From contig CP121321.1 in NCBI GenBank assembly GCA_043585095.1, positions 124,001 to 188,000 of the forward strand: 64,000 nt of DNA. The letters run 5' to 3'. Below, one piece after another: positions 52,491 through 60,712 of the stretch. The DNA is from JANQIO01 sp043585095. GTDB taxonomy: Bacteria; Pseudomonadota; Gammaproteobacteria; Pseudomonadales; Halieaceae. The notes beneath the pieces are model-generated. The model did not search any database and was not told where the DNA came from. It worked only from the letters and a program-made list of their open reading frames with translations. The position numbers and the translations under genes were made by a program. Positions within the stretch are counted from its first letter, which is position 1. Each line of letters begins with the position of its first letter.

Positions 52491-54722
52491 TTACTGCCAT
52501 CGGTAGACGATTGACGTTCCTATGTAATGCAGATCTTCGTTTGCGGGCTGTAAGCCCAGCGCTAAAACCTTATCGATGCTATTGGGCGTCACCGCCGCCC
52601 AGTCTTCGCTTTCAAAATTCCAGTACTGGTAGTTGAGAGCGATAGAGATGTTCTCGCGGAAATGCCAGCTGCCTTCGACGGTGGCGCTGTGCATCTGAGT
52701 CTCGAAGTCAACCGGCAATGGGTCCGCGCTCAAGTCGCTGGCGCCGCCGTTGGCAAAGTCGTAGCTGGATTCAGTGTCTTGATAGCTATAGTTGGCGCTT
52801 AGCTCCAGGGTGTCGCTGATCTGCCACTCAACGCCAAAGCCAACCAGCAGGGTGCGATCTTCGGTATCGGTGCGCCAGTCTCTCGCCGGGTCAGAGGCCT
52901 GCGGCAGCGGTGGAAATATCTCGAATGGGTTGCTCTCTATGCCGCCGTTAAACGCGCGACCGTTTTGCGCGGCGCTGTACGTGCTGCCGCTGGCCCAGGC
53001 GGTTAATACCAACGCGTTATTCGCGACCCAGCTTGCCGTGAACGAGATGCTTTCCAATTCCTCGTCGGTCAGGCCGAGGTCGGTCTCGTCGTAGTCGTTT
53101 TCCCGGTAGAGCATATTCAGTGCCAGATTCCAGTCCATGCCCAGCTGCCAGTCGAAATCCAGCTTCGCTTCTAACTGCTCCCGCGTGGCGATATGGTACT
53201 GGCTAAGCGCGGGGTGATTCAGAAAGCGTTGGCTATCGGGTGTCGCATTGATGCGTTCTACATCGACCCTGGCAAAGTACGATTGGTCCCAAACGTATTC
53301 CTCTGCGTCCCGGTCCCCGTACAGGGCTTCCAACCGCATGTTGAGTCCGCCGGCTATGGGCAGGCGATAGCGTAGCTTGTAGCGGTCCTCGTCAGATTGC
53401 ATTACGGCGGCGTTATCGCGTTCGGCTTCTTCGAATTCATAGCTAAGCCAGATTTTGCTGCGCAGTGGCAGGGGATAGCTGCCTTCTACGCCGTAGGTGT
53501 TGAAGCTGTAGCTATGAGCCGTATTGAACAGGCGACCCGACGGGTCGTTGATTGGCCAGGCATCCCCCAAAACGTATTGATAGCCATCCCGGGGCACATC
53601 GAAATCTCGTTCTTCCCCATGGAAATAGGCCTCCAGGCGCAGTCGCCGCAGCGGTGTCCAAAACAGTCGGCCGTCGAGAACGCGGGTTTCGGCCTCGCCA
53701 CCCAAATTGCTGCGAGGTAATGCAGTGCTCACCGTAAGATTAGGGTTGGCGGTAAAGGGCAGAAAATCCTGATCCTGCTCGGTGCGTCCAAAGCTACCGT
53801 CCAGCTGCAGGCGCAGCTTGGGCGACAGTATCCAGGTACCCATCAGGCGACCCTGCAAAAACGTATTGTCCGGTGCCAGTGACATGCCGCCTACGCCGTC
53901 GGGGAACCGCACGTTGGGGCCGAAGTTGCTATAGGGGTTCTGCCACTGCAGTTGCTCGTTGCCGTTGTCGAAGTCGCTGTAAAACAGGCTGCCGGTGAGC
54001 GCCAGCGAGTCCTTGGCATAGTTAACTGCGAGATTGAACTCGGTGCTGTCATAGTCCACCGGCATAGGCAGAATAGCGGCGTCCCCTGCTGAGACGTTGT
54101 TGAAGATCGACGCGCCCAGATCGCGGTTGCCGTCGCGGCCTTCGTAAAAAGCCGATCCTTCAATGCTCCAGGCCTCGTTGAGCTTTGCTTTTAAGCCCAG
54201 TGTGTAGCGGTCCCGCTCGATGACCGGGTCGAAGCTGCGCAGGCTGCCATCCAGATTGGCGAAGTCAGCCGTGGTGACGCCGGATACCCAGTCGCTGGGA
54301 AGCCCCAGCTCATCGCCACCCCGGAACGGTGTGCGTCCGCTGTTGTTGCGGACTTGCTGCTGGGCGTCGACCTCGAAGAAAACCTCCCAGCGGTTGTTGC
54401 TCCAGCGGCCACTGCCTTCGCGTGTATCCAGTCCCAAATTGTTTGCGCTAAAGCCCCAGCGGCTGCTGTCGCTGCTGCCAGTCCAGTCTATATTGCCAAT
54501 CAATACGGCCCCGTCCTGGTTGAGGCCGTTGTATTCACCAAATTCAAAGTTCTCGTCGCTGACGTAACCGACGCCCAGCTCAGCGCTGCCGGCGTAGTCA
54601 ACCGCCCAGCGCGTTGCCAGCGGCCGGTCATCCTGCTGCGCCAGCGCGCCCGCTATGCAACCAAAGCCCAGCAGCGAGCTCGCGACTGCGCAGCTTAGCG
54701 GGTGGCGAGCAAAACGACTCAC
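52491..54722 (-). CDS. mtrB: MtrB/PioB-family decahaem-associated outer-membrane barrel
   Basis: The 743-residue protein has a signal peptide (ending AGALAQQ) and about 26 predicted amphipathic strands ending with VYRWQ. MtrB/PioB barrels sheath the decahaem MtrA within the outer membrane. It shows the family start RWAVDYAGSAELGVGYVSDENFEFGEYNG. The Shewanella MtrB CXXC motif is not seen. The start is GTG and overlaps the mtrA stop as GTGA, so the two are translationally coupled; mtrC follows after 22 bp. Confidence 0.94.
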   Translation of the reverse strand: MSRFARHPLSCAVASSLLGFGCIAGALAQQDDRPLATRWAVDYAGSAELGVGYVSDENFEFGEYNGLNQDGAVLIGNIDWTGSSDSSRWGFSANNLGLDTREGSGRWSNNRWEVFFEVDAQQQVRNNSGRTPFRGGDELGLPSDWVSGVTTADFANLDGSLRSFDPVIERDRYTLGLKAKLNEAWSIEGSAFYEGRDGNRDLGASIFNNVSAGDAAILPMPVDYDSTEFNLAVNYAKDSLALTGSLFYSDFDNGNEQLQWQNPYSNFGPNVRFPDGVGGMSLAPDNTFLQGRLMGTWILSPKLRLQLDGSFGRTEQDQDFLPFTANPNLTVSTALPRSNLGGEAETRVLDGRLFWTPLRRLRLEAYFHGEERDFDVPRDGYQYVLGDAWPINDPSGRLFNTAHSYSFNTYGVEGSYPLPLRSKIWLSYEFEEAERDNAAVMQSDEDRYKLRYRLPIAGGLNMRLEALYGDRDAEEYVWDQSYFARVDVERINATPDSQRFLNHPALSQYHIATREQLEAKLDFDWQLGMDWNLALNMLYRENDYDETDLGLTDEELESISFTASWVANNALVLTAWASGSTYSAAQNGRAFNGGIESNPFEIFPPLPQASDPARDWRTDTEDRTLLVGFGVEWQISDTLELSANYSYQDTESSYDFANGGASDLSADPLPVDFETQMHSATVEGSWHFRENISIALNYQYWNFESEDWAAVTPNSIDKVLALGLQPANEDLHYIGTSIVYRWQ

Positions 54723-55639
54723 CGGGTCAGCCTCGCACCACTGGGATGGTTAGAGCCGTGGATCTGGCTGTGGCAGTTCAAGCAATTCTTGCCGAGCACA
54801 TATTGACTACCACTGCCGCCAATGCCGCGGCCGTCGTAGACCTGACTGGGGTGGGTCGCGGCCGAGTGGCAAGATTGGCACAGAAATGGCCCGCGAGCGG
54901 TCAGCAGGTTGGGCTGAACTGATCCATGGGAGGTATGGCAATAGCTGCAGTCCTCTACGACTGGCTGATGCTCCCAGAGATGCGGTCCGCGCTTTTCCTG
55001 GTGGCACTGATAGCAATTGTCGTTGACCGTGGGGGCAGCAAGCATGGCTTCGGTGCTGGTGCCGTGCGGGTTATGGCAGTCGGTGCACGCGGTTTTGCCT
55101 TCCAGAATGGGATGGCGCGAGGGCAGTCTAAGCTGAGCCTGTTGTCGCGTGTGGCAACTGGTGCAATTGTCCAATTGTCCGTCCGCGGTCAACATGGGGT
55201 CACGGGCAGCGTGGCTGTTGTGGCAGCTACTGCAGGTCAAGTCTTCCTGCTCGTGGACGCCGCCCAGCCAAAACATCTGGGTTTCTTTCTGGTGGCAGGT
55301 CAGACAGGCGGCGTTACTCTGCTCCGGCGCCGCGTTCCATTTGGGGCCGAAGCTCACATCTGGCGAATTCTTGGTAGGGCCCCGTTGATGCGCGTCACTA
55401 GCGCCGTGACAGCTCACGCAGCTAGCAGCGCCGCCGCCCGCGAGTTGACCGTGGGCGGTTTTAAATATGGCATGTACGGGCTCATCGGCCGAGTCCCGAT
55501 GGCACATTAGGCAACGAGCTGGCTTCGGTGCTGCAGCATCGGCTTCGTCCGCGCGCACTGCGGTGGCTGTGCCAAGCGTGAAGCTGGCTATTAAGATGAG
55601 CAGCAAAAATGCCGAGGCTGCTATTTTGTGGCTCTGCAC
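54719..55639 (-). CDS. mtrA: MtrA/DmsE-family decahaem cytochrome c
   Basis: The 306-residue protein has a signal peptide (ending TAVRADEA) and ten haem sites: CLMCH, CVSCH, CLTCH, CSSCH, CTSCH, CTDCH, CYQCH, CSYCH, CQSCH and CLNCH. That count and length are those of MtrA, which threads the MtrB barrel and carries electrons across the outer membrane. The start is GTG with AGGGGGTC upstream. It is the first gene of the operon. The name DmsE is used for close homologues in DMSO-respiring systems; no DMSO reductase is encoded here. Confidence 0.96.
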   Translation of the reverse strand: MQSHKIAASAFLLLILIASFTLGTATAVRADEADAAAPKPARCLMCHRDSADEPVHAIFKTAHGQLAGGGAASCVSCHGASDAHQRGPTKNSPDVSFGPKWNAAPEQSNAACLTCHQKETQMFWLGGVHEQEDLTCSSCHNSHAARDPMLTADGQLDNCTSCHTRQQAQLRLPSRHPILEGKTACTDCHNPHGTSTEAMLAAPTVNDNCYQCHQEKRGPHLWEHQPVVEDCSYCHTSHGSVQPNLLTARGPFLCQSCHSAATHPSQVYDGRGIGGSGSQYVLGKNCLNCHSQIHGSNHPSGARLTR

Positions 55640-55957
55640 AGTGACCCCCTGTGAACAGATTTCCAGAGGCGGTTTATTGTTAAGCCCGTATTACGACGGT
55701 TTATTGAAACATGAGCGGGTCGTTGCTTAAGCCAGGATCGCTTATCGTCACCGCCTGTCCATTTATTTCAGCTTATGGCTGCGGATACTGCAGGATGATT
55801 TTGGACTAGTAAGCATCCCGGCTGTTCCTAACGAAGTCGCTCTCAGCGATTCGCCGCCGTGGCTGCCAGCATCGTAATAGCTGTTCTTGCCCCTCGGTCT
55901 GTCATTATTAGTACACAACTGGGACAGTCACAAGAACCTGACAGAAAAAAAGATGAT
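55640..55957. other. Leader of mtrA and non-coding gap, 318 bp
   Basis: No gene is visible. A 10-bp direct repeat CGGTTTATTG occurs at 55670-55679 and 55697-55706, 27 bp apart, 31-67 bp before the mtrA start. It may be a regulator site. I found no sure promoter boxes. An AT-rich run near 55925-55957 adjoins the prenyltransferase end. Confidence 0.45.
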
Positions 55958-56947
55958 TTACAGCAAAATTTGCCCCAGGAGCAGGGCGAGGATGAATAGC
56001 GTTGTGAATTTACGGGTGTGATCAAACGCGTAGGCAGAGAACCACAGTGGCCACACCTGCTCCGGGAAGGGTGCGGGCCTTTCCGTAGGCTTTTCTTCAC
56101 GAAAGGCGGCCAGCACTTTGCCCAGGGTTGGCACGTTGATCAGTACGGCGAGCAGCAGCCAGTGGGCGGCGCCGACGGCAACCAGAGCGATACAGCCCAA
56201 ATATTGCAGTACCAGCATTCCCAGTACCCAGCGTCGAGCCCAGCGAGAACCTAGAATCACCGGTAAGGTTTGTACGCCCTTGCCCTCATCCAGCTCTAGT
56301 TTATCGATGTGTTTGCCAAACAGCACTGTCGTTGGGCCGAGCGCATAGAGCAGGCTGAACCAGGTTATCTCCCAGCTCCAGGTGCCGGTGACCACGTAGT
56401 AGGTGCCGCCCACCATTAATGGCCCCCATACCAGCAGCACGGCAGGTTCGCCCAGCCCGTAGTATTTCAGCGGCCAGGTGTAAAACAGTACGAAGAAAGC
56501 GCCGGCCAGCATTAAGTTCAGGGTCAGCCCGCTGCGCAGGCTAATGAGCCAAATGCCCAGGGCGAGGGCGGTGCCGCCGGTAAACCCTACATAAGCCCAG
56601 AAACGCGCTGGGCTCAGCAGGCCGTCTTCAAGTACGTGCACGCCGTATTGGTTTCGATAATAGTTGTTTTTATCGATACCGCGCCGGGAATCGGTGTAGT
56701 CATTAAGCAGGTTGTTGGTGGCATGGGCAAACACCAGTCCCAGGCAGCAAATGCACCATAGTGTCCAATCAAAGCCGCCATCTGCTGCGGCCAGCAGACC
56801 ACCCAGCGCGGCGGACATAAAGGTCATGAAGAGCACTGATGCGCGAGTTGCTATCAGCCAGCGCGCGACGACATCCAACTCGCCCCACTCCTGCGGGGAC
56901 AGTTTGGGCATGGTCTGCAAGGCTTGCCCCCAAACGCGTGGATTCAT
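55958..56947 (-). CDS. UbiA-family prenyltransferase (MenA-like)
   Basis: The 329-residue membrane protein has about eight helices and both prenyl-diphosphate motifs: NNLLNDYTDSRRGID (NDxxD) and GKHIDKLELDEGKG in the second half. The NNxxDYxDSxxGxD form is that of 1,4-dihydroxy-2-naphthoate prenyltransferase MenA, the step that makes demethylmenaquinone. Menaquinone is the usual electron donor of CymA-type enzymes, so its place next to mtrA is suggestive. No other men genes are in the window, and related UbiA proteins make other lipids, so the substrate is not certain. Confidence 0.85.
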   Translation of the reverse strand: MNPRVWGQALQTMPKLSPQEWGELDVVARWLIATRASVLFMTFMSAALGGLLAAADGGFDWTLWCICCLGLVFAHATNNLLNDYTDSRRGIDKNNYYRNQYGVHVLEDGLLSPARFWAYVGFTGGTALALGIWLISLRSGLTLNLMLAGAFFVLFYTWPLKYYGLGEPAVLLVWGPLMVGGTYYVVTGTWSWEITWFSLLYALGPTTVLFGKHIDKLELDEGKGVQTLPVILGSRWARRWVLGMLVLQYLGCIALVAVGAAHWLLLAVLINVPTLGKVLAAFREEKPTERPAPFPEQVWPLWFSAYAFDHTRKFTTLFILALLLGQILL

Positions 56948-56968
56948 ACTAAAGATGTGACCGCTAGC

Positions 56969-57373
56969 TTAGCTCTCCGAGCGAGCCCCTGTGATGAGTC
57001 CTCGGAATTTGTCGAGCAGTGTTTCATATTTGTAGTCAGTGAACTCGCCAGCATCAAGGAACATGCCGTGTTCGTTGCAGACTTCATACCAGATATGTTT
57101 TTGAGAGGGGTCAGAGCTTTTGTGCATGCGCGTGCTGCAGCGCGGGCAATCAACGTCCTCGACTTCGTTCCAGCGTTTACCGATCTCCGGGTCACCGGAA
57201 TCAAGGGCCTCGCCCATCCAGCGTTCTTTTAGTGCCTCTGCCTCGCCAGTATCAAACCAAAGCCCCTGGCATTCGGTGCAGCGATCAATCGCCAGGTTAC
57301 CGTAGCTCACCTCATTCATGCCGTGATGGCACTTGGGGCATTGCAATGAATGCGTGTCTGCGTTGTATTCCAT
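56969..57373 (-). CDS. zf-TFIIB domain zinc-ribbon protein
   Basis: The 134-residue protein has paired zinc-ribbon halves: CPKCHHGM with CTECQGLWFD in the first part and CPRCSTRMHK with CNEHGMFLDAGEF in the second. This is the zf-TFIIB (transcription factor zinc-finger) family. The second half has CNEH where a CxxC would be expected. Bacterial members have no established role. It is cytoplasmic and lies between the prenyltransferase and a terminator. Confidence 0.85.
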   Translation of the reverse strand: MEYNADTHSLQCPKCHHGMNEVSYGNLAIDRCTECQGLWFDTGEAEALKERWMGEALDSGDPEIGKRWNEVEDVDCPRCSTRMHKSSDPSQKHIWYEVCNEHGMFLDAGEFTDYKYETLLDKFRGLITGARSES

Positions 57374-57432
57374 GAGCGTTGTCCGAAACGATTGCCAAGC
57401 AGGGAGTGTAGCCGAACGCCCATAAAAAAAAA

Positions 57433-57448
57433 GACCGCCGTGGCGGTC
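57433..57448 (-). terminator. Rho-independent terminator
   Basis: GACCGCC and GGCGGTC form a perfect 7-bp stem with a 2-base loop. On the minus strand it is followed by nine T (A-run 57424-57432 on the plus strand). It ends the transcript of the hypothetical gene at 57473. This is the clearest terminator in the window. Confidence 0.85.
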
Positions 57449-57472
57449 TTTATAGAATTCTATTGATGTCGC

Positions 57473-57925
57473 TCAGAGGCTGGAGGGGATATCCATGTAC
57501 ACAATGTTCGCCGCGCCGACGCTGTGGATCGTAACGATGGAGTGAAATGCGTTGGCAAGTTGCGTTGGTAGTAATGTCTCCACGTTGATGTCGCTATCAG
57601 CCTGGAAACGTATCTTGCAGATGCTGGACCGGCACTCAACGCCCATCAAATCGGCACCACTCATCGCCTCTGAGTCAAAGGCGGTTGCAATGCGTGCAAA
57701 GACCGCTGGCTGCGCCGCTCCCCACCCTGAGCGCAGCAGCGCATCGCCGGTGCGGGCATCCGCTTCCGCCTGCATAACCGGTACGCTGCTGATCAGCGAG
57801 CCTTGAGACGCGCTCACGGTTGTTGCTGCGCCGCTACGTGCAGACAGCGTCGTGCTGATGGCAAGTGCAAGCAACAGCAAAGCCGCGCCGAGGACTGAAA
57901 CATTATTTCGTGTGATCATAAACAT
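57473..57925 (-). CDS. Hypothetical exported protein
   Basis: The ATG at 57925 gives a 150-residue product with a hydrophobic leader (MITRNNVSVLGAALLLLALA). A second ATG two codons on is possible, as is a longer start at 57949. The mature part includes VECRSSICKIRF, a two-cysteine strand pattern seen in many secreted bacterial proteins of unknown function. The pair could form a disulfide. I cannot name the family. A good terminator follows the stop. Confidence 0.6.
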   Translation of the reverse strand: MFMITRNNVSVLGAALLLLALAISTTLSARSGAATTVSASQGSLISSVPVMQAEADARTGDALLRSGWGAAQPAVFARIATAFDSEAMSGADLMGVECRSSICKIRFQADSDINVETLLPTQLANAFHSIVTIHSVGAANIVYMDIPSSL

Positions 57926-58051
57926 GGGTCGACTATAAGATGTGCACACAGGCGAGGCGAGACGAGCTTGTCATTCTGTGAACTGCGTCTGGTTTTTCGC
58001 TGATTGTCATGCTGCAGGGCGCGTGAAATCTGCTTTTGAGGTTGTTTTGTT

Positions 58052-58663
58052 ATGTGGGCACTCGGGTCGGAAGTGGTCGCGACGGCAGCGAGCTTCGTCG
58101 CTACCAATATCGATAATTTGCTGCTGTTGGTTACGCTGCTGGCTGCGTCCCCAGTATCCAGAGTGGCGGTCGCCTACACTTTGTCGGCTGTCCTTGTGCT
58201 TGCATTTGCTGCCTCTGGCTCTTTTCTGGGCGCCCTGGTAGATCCCGCGGCGCTAGGTTATCTGGGCGTGCTTCCGCTGTGTCTCGGCCTGATGCGAGGG
58301 TGCAAGGCTGCGCAACAAGCTTTATCGGCCGCTGTGTCGTCAGCTGGCGAAGTATCAGCGCAGCAACCGTCTGATAGTGCCACGGGATTCGTCGCTATCG
58401 TGCTGCTGATAACAAGCAATAGCGGCGACACCCTGGCCATGTTCATACCGCTGTTCGCGGACACCGAACCGGCGGTGATGATGGTTTTGGCGGCGGTTTA
58501 CGCCCTGTTGGCTGCGTTATGGCTGGTTCTGGCCATTGGCTTGATGCGGCAGCCCGCACTGACAGCCTGGATTGGTCGCCAGGAGCGCTGGTTGCTGCCG
58601 GGGGTTTTGGTGACAGTTGGCGTATTTGTGTTGATGGATACCGATTTCGACCGGCTCATTTGA
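58052..58663 (+). CDS. CadD-like cadmium resistance/permease family protein
   Basis: The 203-residue membrane protein begins with SFVATNIDNLLLLVTLL, the family's ATNIDN signature, and has NSGDTLAMFIPLF in the second half, an inverted counterpart. About five or six helices are predicted. CadD proteins give cadmium resistance in Gram-positives; in proteobacteria the transported substrate is less clear. GAGG precedes the ATG. It is followed by an mscS-like gene after 88 bp. Confidence 0.85.
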   Translation: MWALGSEVVATAASFVATNIDNLLLLVTLLAASPVSRVAVAYTLSAVLVLAFAASGSFLGALVDPAALGYLGVLPLCLGLMRGCKAAQQALSAAVSSAGEVSAQQPSDSATGFVAIVLLITSNSGDTLAMFIPLFADTEPAVMMVLAAVYALLAALWLVLAIGLMRQPALTAWIGRQERWLLPGVLVTVGVFVLMDTDFDRLI

Positions 58664-58751
58664 TGGTCTCGTTTGATGGACGCTTTCGATGAGCTATTCT
58701 GGGCGGCCAGCCTGCCGTCCACTCGATTGATTACTAACGGGGAGGAACCTT

Positions 58752-59969
58752 ATGGATTGGCTTCATGAGTTTTACGCCCAGCGGCCCGACATGGTCTTAG
58801 TGGCTGGCTTGCTGTTGGCTTCGCTTGCCGCCTATTGGTTTGCGCGGGTGGTGTTAGTGGGGGCTATTCATCGTATCGCCGTTGCAACGCAGCACACCTG
58901 GGATGACGCGCTGATTGAGAACCGCGTGCCGTCACGACTTGCGCAATTGCTGCCGGTATTCATTATCTATGCAGGCATCGACATGTTGCCGCGATTTGAT
59001 GGCGCTATCGAAGCCGCATTGATGAAAGCAACAAGCATTTACATGCTGCTGGTGGTGACCTTCGCTGTGACCGCTGCCCTCAATGCTGGCAACGCTATTT
59101 ACGAGTCCTATCCCGTCTCGCGTCATCGGCCGCTAAAGGGTTTTGTCCAACTGCTGCAACTGCTGGTCATTATTCTCGGCCTGCTGCTGGTGGTGAGCGC
59201 ATTGATGGACAGAGAGCCCTGGGTATTACTGAGCGGCTTTGGCGCCATGACTGCCGTACTTTTGCTGATCTTCCGAGATACCATTTTATCTCTGGTGGCG
59301 AGCGTCCAGCTCACGGCGCAGGATTTGGTTCGCGTAGGCGACTGGATTGAGGTACCGCAGTTTGGCGCCGATGGCGACGTGATAGACGTCGAGCTGCATA
59401 CCATCAAGGTGCAGAACTTTGATAAGACCATCACTACCATCCCAACCCATAAACTGATCAGCGACAGTTTCCGCAACTGGCGGGGTATGTCAGATTCCGG
59501 CGGGCGCCGTATCAAGCGCGCCCTGCATCTGGATGCGGCCAGCATACATTTTTTAAGCGATCAGGAGATCGACAAGTTCAAACGCTTTGCGCTATTGGGC
59601 GACTATATCGACACCAAGCAACAGGACTTGAGCGAAGAAAATACCAGTAAGCTCGGCGAGGAAGATGACGTCAATCTCCGCAGGCTCACCAATATCGGCA
59701 CTTTTCGCGCTTACGTTTACAATTACCTCAAGTCCAGGGCCGATGTGCAAAAGGGCATGACCTTGTTGGTGCGTCAGCTGGCGCCGGGCACCACCGGCGT
59801 GCCGTTGGAAATCTACTGTTTTACCACCACGACTTCCTGGGGTGACTATGAAGGCATCCAGGGTGACATCTTCGACCATCTGTTGGCGATCGTGCCAGAG
59901 TTTGGACTGCGCCTTTTTCAGCAGCCCTCCGGGCGTGATATCGCCAAGCTGGCGTCAACGTCTGATTGA
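58752..59969 (+). CDS. Mechanosensitive ion channel family protein (MscS/YbdG-like)
   Basis: The 405-residue protein has about five N-terminal membrane helices, the pore helix and beta-domain of MscS (LLSGFGAMTAVLLLIFRDTILS, then VRVGDWIEVPQFGADGDVID) and a large C-terminal cytoplasmic part. The extended loop and length are those of the YbdG miniconductance type rather than MscS itself. It opens under membrane tension and releases solutes on hypo-osmotic shock. GGGGAGG precedes the ATG. Confidence 0.92.
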   Translation: MDWLHEFYAQRPDMVLVAGLLLASLAAYWFARVVLVGAIHRIAVATQHTWDDALIENRVPSRLAQLLPVFIIYAGIDMLPRFDGAIEAALMKATSIYMLLVVTFAVTAALNAGNAIYESYPVSRHRPLKGFVQLLQLLVIILGLLLVVSALMDREPWVLLSGFGAMTAVLLLIFRDTILSLVASVQLTAQDLVRVGDWIEVPQFGADGDVIDVELHTIKVQNFDKTITTIPTHKLISDSFRNWRGMSDSGGRRIKRALHLDAASIHFLSDQEIDKFKRFALLGDYIDTKQQDLSEENTSKLGEEDDVNLRRLTNIGTFRAYVYNYLKSRADVQKGMTLLVRQLAPGTTGVPLEIYCFTTTTSWGDYEGIQGDIFDHLLAIVPEFGLRLFQQPSGRDIAKLASTSD

Positions 59970-59998
59970 CGCCAGCCTGACTTACGTCGGGATTATGC

Positions 59999-60616
59999 TC
60001 AGTAGGGCGGGAAGCCCGCCATGATGCGCGCTGCCGCAGCATCGTAGTCCGCCTGATCGCGACTCGGCTCGTCACCCTTTAGCTTGGACTGCGTTGTGGA
60101 GCGCCACACCGAGCGATTAAGGTCGGGCTCGATGATATCTACAATGAAGGTGCCCTGCGTGTAGTTTCGAACCATCACGTCGCTGCCACCGCAGTTCCAG
60201 CAGTTGTACATGGCCATGCGGTTATAGCCGCGGGCACCGCCGTAGTAGACGCCTGTACTGGGTCCGGTGTTGTAGCTGCGCACGTCGGTTTTTTCGTTGG
60301 CGACCAGGTGCCAGTTAATCAGCGCGTCTGCCTGGCGGGGATCTTTGACGATTTTCATGCCCTTGTTTTCAATGGCGTTGGTGATGCCGCGGTCTATGCG
60401 TTCGATCACCATGTCGCTCAGGAAAGCTCTTGGGCTGTCACCCGATGACGCACCTGAGTGCGACATAAACGCCAGAGTCTTTATACCCGAAAAGTCGTAG
60501 TCATCTTTGTAATCCACTTTGGGGGTGGGCGGTGAGCTTGCGCAGCCTGCGAGCAAAGCCAGAATTGCCGCGGGTAGCGCTACGCGTAGGCTACGACTAA
60601 AAAATGAATTCAGCAT
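59999..60616 (-). CDS. DUF4136 family lipoprotein
   Basis: The ATG at 60616 follows AGGAGA; a longer start at 60664 is rejected. The 205-residue protein has a lipobox LLAGC and the DUF4136 pattern: VDYKDDYDFSGIKTLAF, ERIDRGITNAIENKGMK, ADALINWHL and GTFIVDIIEPDLNRSVWRST. The family is widespread and its role is unknown. It converges on the mscS-like gene with 29 bp between. Confidence 0.9.
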   Translation of the reverse strand: MLNSFFSRSLRVALPAAILALLAGCASSPPTPKVDYKDDYDFSGIKTLAFMSHSGASSGDSPRAFLSDMVIERIDRGITNAIENKGMKIVKDPRQADALINWHLVANEKTDVRSYNTGPSTGVYYGGARGYNRMAMYNCWNCGGSDVMVRNYTQGTFIVDIIEPDLNRSVWRSTTQSKLKGDEPSRDQADYDAAAARIMAGFPPY

Positions 60617-60712
60617 GGTGATCTCCTGTTGTCTGCCGGCAAGTGTAAACGAAACCGGGCGCAAGTTCGGCAGGCTTGATTGAGTACGCCTCAGACTCGC
60701 CAGGGTTGCGGT

